From contig CM047814.1 of NCBI GenBank assembly GCA_026214975.1, positions 16,577,541-16,641,540 of the forward strand: a stretch of DNA of 64,000 bases, in the 5' to 3' direction. The translations under genes were made by a program, and so were the position numbers. Shown piece by piece: positions 1 to 12,027 of the stretch. Within the stretch, counting starts at the first letter, position 1; every line of letters starts with the position of its first letter. The notes beneath the pieces are model-generated. The model had not been told where the DNA came from. It saw nothing but the letters and a program-made list of their open reading frames with translations, and ran no database searches. The DNA is from Gentiana macrophylla. Lineage: Eukaryota > Streptophyta > Magnoliopsida > Gentianales > Gentianaceae.

Positions 1-410
1 CATAGAAAACGAGTGTTTAAATGATTTATTAAGCAAGTGAGTTTTTAATTAGTTTATTCGCAAAATGAGGTTGTGTATGTGTTTTAATTATGGTTTTACG
101 AGTATTTGGATTGTGTTACGTTTTGCGGTGTTTTTGATGTCATGTAGGTACATGTTGGAGGCTAAATTGATGATCAAATGTTGATATAACTCGAGCTAAA
201 TCAAGATAAAGATTGAAGAAGGAAGAGATAATGATCAAGAAACCGGAACCAGGCACTTCATGGGGATTTTGTCCACACTTTTAGGCACTTTCAGGGAAAG
301 TTGTCTTGATGAAAGTTGTAGAGGATTGAAATAGCTTTCCGACGCATTTTGAATCACCTCATTCGAGCCCTAGAAGTGAAGTTATGAGCAAAATACTGGA
401 GCTGAGTAGT

Positions 411-542
411 GGACGGGCGTCCATAAAAGTGAAGCGGCGTCGTAATCGATTTTACATTCGAGAGAGTTCAGACGCGTTACAACGAGCGTTCATTCTCCGT
501 TCATAGAGGCTGGACGGCGCCCAAGATAGTGGACGGGCGCCC
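411..542 (+). promoter_or_regulatory. Paired palindromes upstream of LTR TATA box
   Basis: Two pairs of imperfect 12-bp palindromes lie at 411/431 and 511(512)/531. Members of each pair start about 20 bp apart and are followed by a TATA box about 35 bp after the last copy. The same layout occurs in the 3' LTR at 10909/10929 and in the LTRs of At-2 and At-3. The position suggests binding sites for a transcription factor or an element-encoded protein. That role is inferred. Confidence 0.55.
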
Positions 543-576
543 ACGGCACCGACTCAATGAAACCGACCTAAAAATC

Positions 577-584
577 TATAAATA
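577..584 (+). promoter_or_regulatory. LTR TATA box (At-1, 5' LTR)
   Basis: TATAAATA is followed within about 40 bp by a C/A-rich stretch suitable for an initiation site. It is conserved at 11084-11091 in the 3' LTR, at 24005-24012 in At-3, and reversed at 18594-18601 in At-2. Confidence 0.7.
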
Positions 585-1522
585 GGCGCGTTTCACCAAA
601 CCCTAAACAGATAATTTGAACCCTAAACCTAAGGGGCAGCTTGGCTGCGTTTTCCTTCGATTTTTCTCTAGTTTTATGCACTTAAACTTCTAGATTAGAT
701 TAGATAATTTCATGTACTTTTATTCATCAATTCGAGTTGTCAAGAAGATGCTAAGAGGCTAAACCTCTTTGAACAAGCGTTGTGAAGCCTTCCTTCAACC
801 ATTCGATTTTGATTCGTGATTAATCTGTGAGTATCTATTTCAAGTTCGTTTCTTTTATCATGTTTTGTATGTTTTATTGCATGTTTAATCGAAAGAGGCT
901 TGCTTTGATGATTGGTTATGTGATGAGAGTCATGTCAACCCTAGATCGCCATGATAAAAGAATAGATCTTCGATCTAACTAAAACGAGTTATTAGATTGA
1001 TTTTCTAGATTAGAAATTGAAAGATTTCACGCCTAGGTTAGAAAGACGTAATCTTTAACATCGAAAGATAAAAGATTAGAAAACGAACTCGTCTACGAGA
1101 GTAGGAGTTTATGCCTTTGATTAGGTGAATCACGACTTGAGTAGAGATCACGGATTAATCCGAGTTAGAATTGAATGTTGATAGGATAGGTGGATCAATT
1201 GCTTGTTCGTTCGTTATAATTTAATTTAATCCTTAAAACTTGAATTGTTTAGCTTTAGTTTACTTTTTCTGCACTTTAGTTTAGTTTATTTATCGCTTTC
1301 AATCTTTCTAGCATTGGATTAATCTCCTCTGTCTAGTTACTTTTTCGCATATTTGTTTAGGTTAGATCCGTGACATAGTTAGTTTAAAACAAAAGCTAGG
1401 ATTCACATCGTCTAGTTCCCGAAGATCGACCCGGCATTAGCCTCCATACTACGATCCTTGCACTTGAGGTTAACCGGTTTATTACTTGTTGTTTTGTATT
1501 GATAAGATCCGGGACAAGTTTT

Positions 1523-1540
1523 TGGCGCCGTTGCCGGGGA
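1523..1540 (+). other. Primer-binding site, tRNA-Asp type
   Basis: TGGCGCCGTTGCCGGGGA begins six bases after the LTR end. It is complementary to the 3' end of plant tRNA-Asp (CCCCGGCAACGGCGCCA), the usual primer for Athila elements. At-2 has the same site reversed at 17628-17645. Confidence 0.88.
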
Positions 1541-2929
1541 ACCGGACGGTTGCCTGGTTTTTGTTTTGTTTTTTTTTTTTTTTTTTATAGTTAATTTGTA
1601 GAATTTATTTTATTTGTTTGCGTTCATAATTAGTTAGTTAGTAGTTAGATTAGTTGTTAGAAATCGATCCCGTAGTAAATCTTTCCTTTTGAAATTAAGT
1701 TAGATAATTAGTTGGATACTCTGTTTTCGTTTTCATACTGCTTTTGCGTTTTTCTGTCTCAGATTGATCCGGACGGACGTCGGTATCACTGAACGCTCGT
1801 CCAATCAAGTCTGCTCTATTCTCGTTATTTATTCGCTCTCGAACGAAAGGCGTCAGATTAGTCTCAACGCCCGTCGAGTTCTTCCTTCCAGGAAGACGCC
1901 CGCCCGATTAATTGGGCGCCCGTGCATCTGTCTCGCCATCGATTTTATTTTTATTTCAATTAGGTTTTCTGCTTTTTTTAAGTAGTAGGTAAGTGTCGTA
2001 GGTAGGTTTCTTAGGTTGAATCATCGACTCCACATCTTTCACGATCAAATTTTAGGATAAAAGGGTCCGTTTTAGCACTTGATAGTATTTTGGCCATAAC
2101 TTTCGGCTCGAGTGTCGGATTGGCGCGAGACCCCAATTCGAAAGCTCGTTCCGACGCCGACGACGTGGCGGATCCGCGGGAGGCCGTCTCGACACCGTTT
2201 TCGAGGTCAAAATCCACTGTTTTCCTTCCATTTTGGGGTTAGAAGATTTCAACACATGTTTTTCCCTCTTTTTAGTGTTTTTCTGCTTTTTCGTTTTAAA
2301 TTTCCTTAGGTAGTTTATAGTTTTGGTTATTAGGGTTTTTCGTAGTTAAGTTTCGTAGTCTTTGATCCCTCTAGGTTTAGTTATCCTTTCCCTCTGTCTC
2401 TTTTTCCCATGCTTTCCTGCTGTTCTGATATCGTTTCTGATCTGAAAAATCTTGCCTATGGACGGCGTCCACTAGTTTGAACGCTCGTTTCTTTCGTAAA
2501 ATTTTCATTCCGAAAGCGTTTTCGATCCTTGAACGAACGTTCACCGTTTGGGCCTTTCGTTCAGTCTATTTTCAGGCAGACGCTTTCGTTTCACGTAAGT
2601 GGGCGCCCGTCCGCCCCCTTTCTTTCTTAATCTTTCTCTTTTCTTCTCTTTTCTTTAGGTTTTGATCTTAGATTAAGGTTTTTAATCTTTTGGATATCAG
2701 TCTTTAATTTATTAGTTTTAGGTTTCCTTTCCTTAGATTTAGGTTTCTCAACTTGATTTTGGGATCGGTTTATGCAAACTCGTAGTCACAAGAGGACCAT
2801 TACTTTGCTCTCTCGACATCGAGCGTACCATAGTCCGACCTAATAGGCGAAGACTTCGTTTTGACGAAGGAAAAGCGAAGATCAAGAGTTTGAGCTATCT
2901 TTTCAAAGGAAATCGAAGAAATTGTAATA
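1541..2929 (+). other. At-1 untranslated leader
   Basis: No credible ORF lies between the primer site and gag. The leader is T-rich, including a T run near 1568-1587. It contains further palindrome pairs with 20-bp spacing at 1771/1791, 1894/1914, 2460/2479 and 2531/2551. In element orientation these leader copies have a CGCCC-type centre, whereas the LTR copies have GGGCG. Short ORFs here look like chance. Confidence 0.6.
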
Positions 2930-4880
2930 ATGGCGGCGAAGATAGACGGACATTGGCGACTACGCCATGCACAGTGCGAGAATATCAACCCCGGCTATCG
3001 TCTTACCGGCCATTACCGCACAAACTTTGAACTCAAACCCGGTCTCATTCGGATGATGCAAAGATGCATCAATGTTTCTGGGTTCCCTATCGAAAATCCT
3101 CACACACACGCACACACATTCCGGAGATATGTGGTACGACACGCATTCAAGGTGTGAGTGAGGATGTGATTAAACTTACATCTGTTTCGTTTCATTGAAG
3201 GAGAAGCTAAAGAGTGGTATAGCTCTCTCCTCCGAATCCATCACCACAGGCCTGCATTGGAGAAAGAATTTTTAAGCCAATACTTTCCACCGCCAAGATG
3301 GCGACCAGTGTTTGAGGGAAATTTATAATTTCTATCAAGCGGAAGCAGAATCTTTCTTTGAGGCATGGAAGCGATTTAAGGCTCTTCTTCAGTAAATGCC
3401 CCACCATGGGTTAGACTTGCAGAGGCAAGTCAATACCTTTTTTCGGTGGATTGACCGAGCTCACCAAGGGCATGGTCAATAGTTCATCAGTGGGGCTTTC
3501 GAGGAAAACGCCTCAAGAAGGGTGGGCATTGTTCAAGACATTGCCAAATATAATTATGCCCCTCCTTTCAAGTCGTTCAGCACCACCACCACCTCCTCCT
3601 AGGATCGAGGAGGTGAAAATGCGTAACGAGATTTCCATCTTTGAAAGCGCCGGTGCCACGCTTACCACGTCTCCAAATCCGAGTTATCGGACTCCTTCAT
3701 TGTTCTGAGAACTCTCAAGTTCACATCGCGCGAATTGTTCTCAGGTGGCCATATGGTTGGCGGTGTCAATTCATATCCCCTATTCCTTATCAAGTCAATG
3801 CTTGTCCGAATCATGGACAATATAATCAAGTCGCATGCCAAGTATGTGACGATATAGAACACCTTGCTCGTTTCGTCCTATGATTGGGTGAACGCAGAGA
3901 TCAATGCCTTCAATGGCCGGCCGAAATCGAGGTTTGGAAATCAATTCTCACGGCCAGGGCAATTTTCAAAATCAGGGCTTCCGTCAAAGCTTCAATCAAA
4001 ACTCGAATCTCAATCGAAACCCTAATTTTAATCAGAACCCGAGCTTGAATTCCTCCAATCTAAATCAAGGGTTAAATCAAAGTTGGCCTAACAATCCAAA
4101 TCCTGCATTTCAAAGTCGGTCCAGCCAACCTTTCTCTCAAAACATTCATAACTCTCAAGGTCCATCTCACGTTGATGATCTGGAAGCTAGATTGGACTCC
4201 TATCAGAAGGAGCTGAAGGAGCAGAACAATAACTTCCAGAGGGAGCAAAATAATAATATCCAGTTGTTGATGAATTCGATCAAGCACCTTGAGAAGCAAA
4301 TGGCTGACCAGCAAGCTTCTAGACCATCAGGGCAGATGCCAAACTCCACGGAGAGAAATCCCAAAGGTGGCTATGTAGCTCATACTGAATTGAATCTTGG
4401 CCAATGCACTGACTTGGTTCCTTCACTTCCATACGGTGGAGGAGAGGCCAGTGCAATGAACTTAAGAAGTGGTACTCAAGCCGAGTGGTCCCACGACCAG
4501 GAAACCACTAGCCCCTCCTCGCCGGTGATAAGGCGGAGAGGAAGTCGAGCACCCATCATCCCCGCAGCTACAAGCGGTACTCGGTGGTGACCCCCGAGAG
4601 AGGTGTAGAAGTTGAAAGACATCGTGGGTGATCACGATAGGTGAAAGAATTGAGATTCCTCGGGTGGTGATCCACGAGGAGTGATGAATCAAATGATCGC
4701 CAGGTGGTGATCCACGACTAATAAAAAGAATGATAAGGCGGTGAGGTGGAAAGATGTGGAAGACAAAGCGATTAGTTCGACCTCGAAGAAAGTATTTTCC
4801 GAGGATGATTTGAAAAAGCTTCCATTTCCACCGAGAAAGAGCAACATCCCATTGCATGAAGATAAGAAGCACGGAAAGGT
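2930..4880 (+). pseudogene. gag: Athila-like gag, frameshifted (At-1)
   Basis: The start MAAKIDGHWRL corresponds to MAAEDRRTLADYAMPG in At-2. Pieces in all three frames resemble the Athila gag domain, with phrases such as GEAKEWYSSL and FLSQYFPP near 3200-3290. At 3835-3885 a zinc knuckle reads CQVCDDIEHLARF with its last cysteine lost; At-2 keeps the full C-x2-C-x4-H-x4-C. Beyond it is an N/Q-rich segment (3904-4330) with a short coiled-coil-like stretch. Gag normally forms the virus-like particle and packages element RNA. This copy cannot be read through without several frame changes. Confidence 0.82.
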
Positions 4881-4889
4881 GCTTAATCA

Positions 4890-5640
4890 ATGAAAAATAC
4901 TCAGGTTAATCTTCCACTCTCAGAAGTTTTGGTTGAAATGCCTAAGTATACTAAATTCATCAAGGATGTTGTTTCCTCGAAGAAGAAGTTAGCAGAAATG
5001 GATCAGGCAATTGGTGAGGATTGTTCAATGATCAATTATCCAGACTTACCAATCAAAAGAGGTGACCCCGGAAAATTCGTGCTCACGTTGCAGATGGGAG
5101 GCTTAGTCTTTCCAAATTCTTTATGTGACTTGGGTGCATCCATCACTGATGCCATTTGTCGTGTGTGTGAGCAAATTTGGGTTTACAAAGTCTTCTAGAA
5201 CCCACTTCCATGAACCTTCGATTCGCGATACATCTTCTAAGAAAGCTTCAGGATTCGAAAGACATTTTAGTCGGATCGATAGATTTACCTTTCTGTTGAT
5301 TGGTACGTCTTAGATATGGGAAAAGATGAGAAAGTCCCCACGATTCTTGGGAGACCTTTCCTATCCTGGCTAGGGCCCTCATCGATTGTGATGGTGGGCA
5401 AGTAACTATTCGAGTTGGTGACCAAGAGGTGAGCTATAGTGTCTCTAAATCCATTCAAGTACCCTCCGGTTCTCCAACCGGCTTTTCTATTGAGGAGTCA
5501 TTTAATGACTTCAATGGTATGTATGGACGAGCAAGTCAAGGTTTGTGGAGCGGAATATGAGCGATTGATCGATAATCTGAATAGTCATGGTATGGTTAAT
5601 CTAGACCAGTTAGCGGTGATTTTGAGGATGAGCTAAGAGA
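4890..5640 (+). pseudogene. Athila-like protease region (At-1)
   Basis: The ORF at 4890-5198 carries FVLTLQMGGLVFPNSLCDLGASIT-like sequence. The aspartic protease active site is DLG rather than DTG/DSG, as is usual in Athila. A frameshift follows after the active site. The remaining protease and RT linker (TSMVCMDEQVKVCGAEYERL, 5500-5640) is readable in another frame. It would process the Gag-Pol polyprotein but is broken here. At-2 has the equivalent at 14507-14960. Confidence 0.75.
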
Positions 5641-5859
5641 AGAAGCCTTGGCGTAGGACCACTAAGTAAGCTCGCGATGTTGAGTTGAAGAGTGGCGATC
5701 TTAAATCAAGTCTAGAGGATCCTCCCGTAGATTTGAATGCTGAAGCCGTTACTAAACATCTTAAGTATGTGTTTTTAAGAGAAGGTGACAAGCCTTTGAT
5801 CATCTCTGCAAGCTATCTCGTATATGAAGAGCTTAAAGCTGTTAAACGTCTTGCGCAAA

Positions 5860-7230
5860 AATGAAAAAGCCTTTGGATGGCGGGTGGGAGATATCCGAGG
5901 ATATCTCCCGACATCTGTATGCACAAGATCAAGGCGAGGAGGGTGCAAAGCGAGTTAGACTGACCTCGAGAGGAGGCTCAACCTCACATGCAAGAGGTAG
6001 TCAAGGCGGAGATCATTAAACTTCTAGATATGGGTATCATTTACGCCATTTCCGAAAGTGAATGGGTTTCCCGACTCGAGGTAGTCCCCAAAAAGGGGAA
6101 TTACTATTGAGAAGAATGAGAAGGAGAAGAGATAGCATTGAGGCTCGTTCATTGGATCTGAGTATGTATCGATTATCGAAAGCTCAATGAGGTCACACTG
6201 AAAGATCATTTTCCCCTCCCATTCATTGACCGGATGCTTGAGCGTCTAGCGGGGCACGCATTCTCTTCGCTTCTGGATGGATATTCGAGGATACTTCCAG
6301 ATACCCATCGATCCTGTTGACCAAGAGAAGACCACTTTCACCTGCCCCTATGGTACATTCGCCACAAAGCGGATGCCATTTGGTCTCTGTAATGCCCCAA
6401 ACCACCTTTCAAAGGTGTATGATGGCAATCTTTGTGGCTAGTTGAAAAGTGCATGGAGATTTTTATGGATGACTTCTCGGTCTTTGGTCACTCCTTCGAT
6501 GATTGCCTCGATAATCTTGATCGGGTGTTGTCAAGATGTGTGAAAAGGACTTAGTGCTTAATTGGGAAAAATGCCATTTCATGGTAGATGAAGGTATAGT
6601 CCTTGGCCACAAAGTGTCCGCCAAAGGTATAGAAGTAGATAGGGCCAAGGTAGAAGTTATTGAGAAGATGAGTTACCCTAAGAATGTTCGGGAAGTCCGA
6701 GGTTTTCTCGGACATGTCGGCTTCTATAGGAGGTTCATCCAGGACTTTTCAAAGATCGCCAAGCCCCCATCTACCTTACTAAAAGAAGACGTTACTTTTG
6801 ATTTTGATGATAGCGCGCAAGCACAGCGTTTGGAGCTCAAAATCGTCTAATCTCTCGCGCTCCAATTCTTATTTCACTGATGGAACTTGCCCTTTGAGCT
6901 TATGTGCGATGCATCCAACTATCTTTGTTGGTGCGATCTTAGACAAACGAATCGAAGGAAAGTTCCACCTATCTATTACGCTTGACCACACGTTGAATCC
7001 TTCGCAAGTTAACTATACGACACCGAAAAGGAATTATTGGCGTAGTGTTTGCTATGGACAAGTTCCGTAGTTACTTGTTAGGTGCTCAAGTGATCGTGTG
7101 GATGATCACGCCGCGCTGCGGTGTCGATGACTAAAAAGGATGCTAAACCGCCTCTCTGCGTTGGATACCGACCTACAAGAGTTTGACGTTCAAATCAAAG
7201 ACAAGAAGGCGGTGAGAATGTAGTAGCGGA
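5860..7230 (+). pseudogene. pol: Athila-like reverse transcriptase and RNase H (At-1)
   Basis: Across three frames one reads IDYRKLNEVTLKDHFPLPFID (6170-6230), MPFGL (6373-6387) and the catalytic block FMDDFSVFG (6460-6490). The thumb/connection sequence GIVLGHKVSAKGIEVDRAKV follows (6590-6650). RNase H pieces (FAMDKFRSYLLGAQV) lie at 7045-7095, with NVVADHVSRM-like sequence at about 7220-7245. The palm residues are intact but stops and frameshifts are frequent. RT and RNase H copy element RNA into DNA. Similarity to the At-2 copy is high, so both belong to one family. Confidence 0.85.
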
Positions 7231-7454
7231 TCATGTGTCTAGGATGTTAAATGAGGAAAAGAATGAACCGGATGATATAGATCTTTACTTTCCTCTAGAA
7301 AACATCATGTTGATCGATGGCCGTTCTCCTCGATGTTCCTTGGTACTCCTCCATTGTGAACTACCTTCATGCCAAATACCTTGATCCTGAAATGTCTTAT
7401 CAAGAGAAGAAGAAGTTCTTCTCTCGATATGAAATATTTCGTTTGGGATGAACC

Positions 7455-8600
7455 TTACCTTTTCAAGATCTGCAAAGATGGTTTCTTTGAGGAGGTGTGT
7501 TCCGAACCGAGCAACGCGATATAATCGAGCAATGCCATAGTGGACCCACGGTGGTCACTTTGGTCCTTGGAAAAGCGATTGCGAAGATCTTCCGATCCGG
7601 TTTCTATTGGCCTACGATCTTTAAAGATACAGAAGCTTTCTGTAAAGCTTGCGATAGGTGTCAACGAACCGGAACTCTGACAAGGCGTTTTGACATGCCT
7701 TTGAAACCCATCTTAGAGTGCGAAGTCTTTGATGTATGGGGTATCGATTTTATGGGACCTTTCCATCATCCTGCGGTAACAAATACATCTTGGTCTGCGT
7801 CGACTATGTTTCGAAATGGGTGGAGGCGGTAGCCACTCCTCACAATGATCATAAAACGGTCATGAAGTTCCTAAAAAAGAATATCTTTGTGAGATTTGGG
7901 TGTCCTCGAGCCTTGATCAGTGATGAAGGAACGCATTTTTGCAACCGACCTCTAGAAAAGGTTCTCGAAAAGTATGGTGTACGCCATAAGACCGGCACCC
8001 CATACCATCCGATGACTAGCGGTCGAGTTGAGCGAAGCAACCAAAGCATTAAAAGATCCTGAGAAAAGCGTGAGCAGTCATCGCAAGGATCGGAGTCTGA
8101 AGTTGGATGATGTCTTATGGGCTTATAGGACCGCCTATAAAACTCCTATGGGTACATCTCCATATCAAATGGTCTACGGAAACCATGTCATCGCTGTCGA
8201 GTTAGAGCATCGAGCGTATTGGGCTACAAAGTTTCTTAACTTCGATTCCCAATCCTGTGGCCAACACCGCTGCAGCGAGCTTGTAATGAGTGGATGAATC
8301 GAGACTCCAAGCTTACTAAAGCGCCAGGATTAGTAAGGAGAAGATGAAACTCCTCCACGATGCCAAGATAAAGAAGAGAGAATTCAAGGTCGGTGAGCAA
8401 GTGTTACTCTACAATTCCAGGTTGCATTTGTTTCTGGCAAGTTGAGGACACGTTGGTCCGGTCCTTTCGAGATTCTCCAAATCATTCCTGGAGGTGTGCT
8501 AGAATTACGAGGTTATGGTGATCAACCGTTCGAGTTAATGGTCGAGGTGCAAGCACTATATAGGTGAACATAAAGAAAAGCCTTTGATTGTTAAATTCCT
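7455..8600 (+). pseudogene. Athila-like integrase (At-1)
   Basis: The zinc-binding N-terminus includes IIEQCHSGP and [11 protein letters not shown] (7515-7670). The core has WGIDFMGPF (first Asp), LISDEGTHFCN (second Asp) and [12 protein letters not shown] (Glu), giving the D,D-35-E set at 7735-8040. The C-terminal region reads FKVGEQVLLYNSRL near 8390. Frameshifts fall at about 7790 and 8060. Integrase joins the cDNA ends to target DNA. The At-2 copy is cut at the codon corresponding to about 7902 here, which marks where At-1 entered At-2. Confidence 0.85.
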
Positions 8601-9373
8601 CGAAATTCTCGGGTGTGGGACTTCGAAGTCAACCACTTTGACGAGTTTTCACCCGATTTGTTTTCCGAGGATGACGGTTGTGTTAAATCGAAGATGTTCT
8701 AGCGGTAGTCTTTGATATGGAAGAGTTTGAAAGGAGCGACAACTTAAACGTCATCGGAGGAACCGGAGAAGAAAGAATGCAACCATGGGAAACTTAAAAG
8801 GTATGGAGAGCTTTCAAAGATTTAACCCCGTGTGTTCATTTCTTGTTCTTCTGCGCCACACTCATTGATTCAAGCTTACACGAGGTAGTGGTGGCGAAAG
8901 GTTAAATGGCTTTGACCGGTGAGCTTAAATGGTGTCGAGCTAACGACATAAAAAGCGCCACCAGGGGCACCCTAGATATCATTTTCTTTTGTTTATTTTC
9001 TTTTGTTATTCTTTTGTGTGTCTTAGTTTAGTTTTAGTCTAGTTAGGGTATTTTGTGAATCTGCTCCGTATTTGTAGTTGACGGTTGGATGCTCGCACTT
9101 CTCCTGGGCGATGATTTTTCCATCTAATACGATTATCTCTTGTGTTTCATATGATATAATTCCCCCTATCCCCGAGGTACGTTTTGTGTTGTTTTTCATG
9201 TATGCAGGATACTTGCGATAGCAATTGTGAGTTTCAGATGATATCAGTTTTCCGGTGGATGGTCCACAGTCTACTGTTTTCATCAAGCATTTTTGGATCT
9301 GGAACGCGACCACTTCCAGACTTGCCATTTTCAGAACGACAATCAGCTAAGTTTTCTTTTTCTTTTATTCTGC
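8601..9373 (+). other. Post-integrase tail of pol and untranslated region (At-1)
   Basis: The tail of pol decays through stops. AAAAGCGCCACCAGGGGCAC at 8951-8970 resembles AAAAGCGCCGTGAGGCAACC at 19514-19533 in At-3, a junction found after pol in Athila-type elements. There is no ORF of the At-3 extra type here, and only about 400 bp separate this junction from the first polypurine module. In At-3 about 2.9 kb does. Confidence 0.55.
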
Positions 9374-9416
9374 ACAACATGAGGACATGTTGTAATTTAA
9401 GTGTGGGGGAGGGGAA
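9374..9416 (+). other. Internal hairpin plus polypurine tract (At-1)
   Basis: ACAACATG-AGGA-CATGTTGT forms a perfect 8-bp stem with a 4-nt loop (9374-9393). Five bases later comes a purine-rich tract, AAGTGTGGGGGAGGGGAA (9399-9416). It resembles the terminal tract at 10416-10428. At-3 has the same module at 22426-22467. Confidence 0.65.
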
Positions 9417-10392
9417 TGGTCGACTATGTATCTACCATTTGCTTATTACATGATATTATTATTTTCTATGCTAAATGAGCTGAATTTTTGAAATTTTTGT
9501 TTTGTCTCGAGTGAGCAATGCATGTTTTTGTTCGGTTTGTTATATTCATCGATGCTTTATGTCATATGTTTGATAAGTTAGTTGTTTCACCTGATCTATT
9601 TTTCACGAGCCATAGTGAATGATGAGCTAATTTATAAAGCTATACCCCGTTTGGATTAGTGATTTTTGATTATCTTGTAAGTCGTGTGCTTAGTGCTACG
9701 TATATATCTTGAGATTTATGATAGTTTGTATTTAGTTCGAGTATGATATATTGTGAATATCTAGAAGTTTGAATGTGATAAGTAACACGGGCTAATGTCA
9801 ATTAAAAGATAAGTTAATAGTTGATTAAAAAAGGGTGTGTCGAAAGCTAGTCGATGATTTGAGTGAGGTAGGGTGTACCACGTGATGTCCTATACCACTA
9901 TGATGACTAAAAGCTCACGCTTGGTTAGAAAAAGCTGCCTTATGATTGGAGTAAGGTAGGGTATTATCTCGAAATGTCCTATTACGCTATGAGGGCAATA
10001 GCTTCTTCTAATGTGTGTTTGAAGTGAAATAGTTAAATCAACTAAAGAATCGGTACGAAATTGAATATAAGGCTTAGTTTTCGTTAATCTTATCCCAAAG
10101 ATAAAGCGATAGATATGTTGTAGGAGTATCCTCTCGAGTATTTTGAAAGGCCCTAGATATATTCGATCATTCTTTTCGGGATATGTCACGTTTGTAGGGT
10201 GCACCTTATGAGTGTCATTTATTACTAGTCCACGAGGGGGTATTAGCTAGTTTTGCTTTGAGTTTCTCAAGTTTGGATTTAGTGGAAATTTTCTATGGCT
10301 ATGCACACACACGGGTGAACTTCTAATTTATTGACCATGTGGTATATGTGTTGAGATGTCTATATTCCTTCCGAGCCTTTATCTTGTTTTGT
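9417..10392 (+). other. Conserved non-coding ~1-kb spacer between two polypurine tracts
   Basis: This matches 22468-23429 of At-3 over its whole length, including the phrases CACGAGCCATAGTGA and GAAAGCTAGTCGATGATTTG, with no shared ORF. Within it, two similar segments containing GTAGGGT, TGTCCTAT and CACTATGA lie about 90 bp apart (9860-9905 and 9950-9995). Conservation without coding potential suggests a structural or cis-acting role. Confidence 0.5.
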
Positions 10393-10429
10393 TTTGCTCG
10401 GGACGAGCAAAGTTTAAGTGTGGGGGAGT
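10393..10429 (+). other. Terminal hairpin and polypurine tract (At-1)
   Basis: TTTGCTCG-GGA-CGAGCAAA makes a perfect 8-bp stem (10393-10411). It is followed by TTTAAGTGTGGGGGAGT abutting the TG of the 3' LTR. The tract primes plus-strand synthesis. The hairpin is conserved in At-3 (23430-23450). Confidence 0.8.
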
Positions 10430-12027
10430 TGTTAAGGGTATTTTTATACGGTTTTTAACGTTATATTTGATAATGATTTCCTCCGTATTTGTATAATTTG
10501 CATAGAAAACGAGTGTTTAAATGATTTATTAAGCAAGTGAGTTTTTAATTAGTTTATTCGCAAAATGAGGTTGTGTATGTGTTTTAATTATGGTTTTACG
10601 AGTATTTGGATTGTGTTACGTTTTGCGGTGTTTTGATGTCATGTAGGTACATGTTGGAGGCTAAATTGATGATCAAATGTTGATATAACTCGAGCTAAAT
10701 CAAGATAAAGATTGAAGAAGGAAGAGATAATGATCAAGAAACCGGAACCAGGCACTTCATGGGGATTTTGTCCACACTTTTAGGCACTTTCAGGAAAGTT
10801 GTCTTGATGAAAGTTGTAGAGGATTGAAATAGCTTTCCGACGCATTTTGAATCACCTCATTCGAGCCCTAGAAGTGAAGTTATGAGCAAAATACTGGAGC
10901 TGAGTAGTGGACGGGCGTCCATAAAAGTGAATCGGCGTCCGTAATCGTATTTTACATTCGAGAGAGTTCAGACGCTGCGTCAACGAGCGGCGTTCATTCT
11001 CCGTTCATAGAGGCTGGACGAAAGGCGTCAAGATAGTGGACGGGCGCCCACGGCACCGACTCAGTGAAACCGACCTAAAAATCTATAAATAGCGCGTTTC
11101 ACCAAACCTAAACAGATAATTTGAACCCTAAACCCAAGGGCAGCTTGGCTGCGTTTTCCTTCGATTTTCTCTAGTTTTATGCACTTAAACTTCTAGATTA
11201 GATTAGATAATTTCATGTACTTTTATTCATCAATTCGAGTTGTCAAGAAGATGCTAAGAGGCTAAACCCTCTTTGAACAAGCGTTGTGAAGCCTTCCTTC
11301 AACCATTCAGTTTTGATTCGTGATTAATCTGTGAGTATCTATTTCAAGTTCGTTTCTTTTATCATGTTTTGTATGTTTTATTGCATGTTTAATCGAAAGA
11401 GGCTTGCTTTGATGATTGGTTATGTGATGAGAGTCATGTCAACCCTAGATCGCCATGATAAAAGAATAGATCTTCGATCTAACTAAAACGAGAGTTATTA
11501 GATTGATTTTCTAGATTAGAAATTGAAAGATTTCACGCCTAGGTTAGAAAGACGTAATCTTTAACATCGAAAGATAAAAGATTAGAAAACGAACTCGTCT
11601 ACGAGAGTAGGAGTTTATGCCTTTGATTAGGTGAATCACGACTTGAGTAGAGATCACGGATTAATCCGAGTTAGAATTGAATGTTGATAGGATAGGTGGA
11701 TCAATTGCTTGTTCGTTCGTTATAATTTAATTTAATCCTTAAAACTTGAATTGTTTAGCTTTAGTTTACTTTTTCTGCACTTTAGTTTAGTTTATTTATC
11801 GCTTTCAATCTTTCCTAGCATTGGATTAATCTCCTCTGTCTAGTTACTTTTTCTGCATATTTGTTTAGGTTAGATCCGTGACATAGTTAGTTTAAAACAA
11901 AAGCTAGGATTCACATCAGTCTAGTTCCCCGTAAGATCGACCCGGCATTAGCCTCCATACTACGATCCTTGCACTTGAGGTTAACCGGTTTATTACTTGT
12001 TGTTTTGTATTGATAAGATCCGGGACA
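10430..12027 (+). repeat. 3' LTR of At-1
   Basis: About 1598 bp, starting TGTTAAGGGT and ending GGGACA, with TATAAATA at 11084-11091 and palindrome pair 10909/10929. It adjoins the At-2 integrase fragment directly. Confidence 0.93.

Larger units (their letters stand above)
1..1516 (+). repeat. 5' LTR of At-1 (left edge cut by window)
   Basis: It matches 10501-12027 almost throughout and ends in GGGACA just before the primer-binding site. Its U3 has paired GGACGGGCGTCC-like palindromes (411-542) and TATAAATA at 577-584. The differences from the 3' LTR are mostly 1-4 nt indels. Confidence 0.93.
1..12027 (+). mobile_element. At-1: Athila-like Ty3/gypsy LTR retrotransposon, nearly complete
   Basis: Direct repeats at 1-1516 and 10430-12027 flank a tRNA-Asp-type primer site, gag, protease, RT, RNase H, integrase and a terminal polypurine tract, in gypsy order. 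The protease core LCDLGAS, the RT motif FMDDFSVFG and the primer site place it with the Athila lineage. The first ~71 bp of its 5' LTR lie outside the window, since position 1 matches 10501. All reading frames are broken by small indels. It has no extra ORF between pol and the polypurine tract, unlike At-3. The 3' LTR ends exactly inside a reversed integrase gene, so I infer insertion into At-2. The 3' flank begins GACAT, the expected TSD. Confidence 0.93.
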
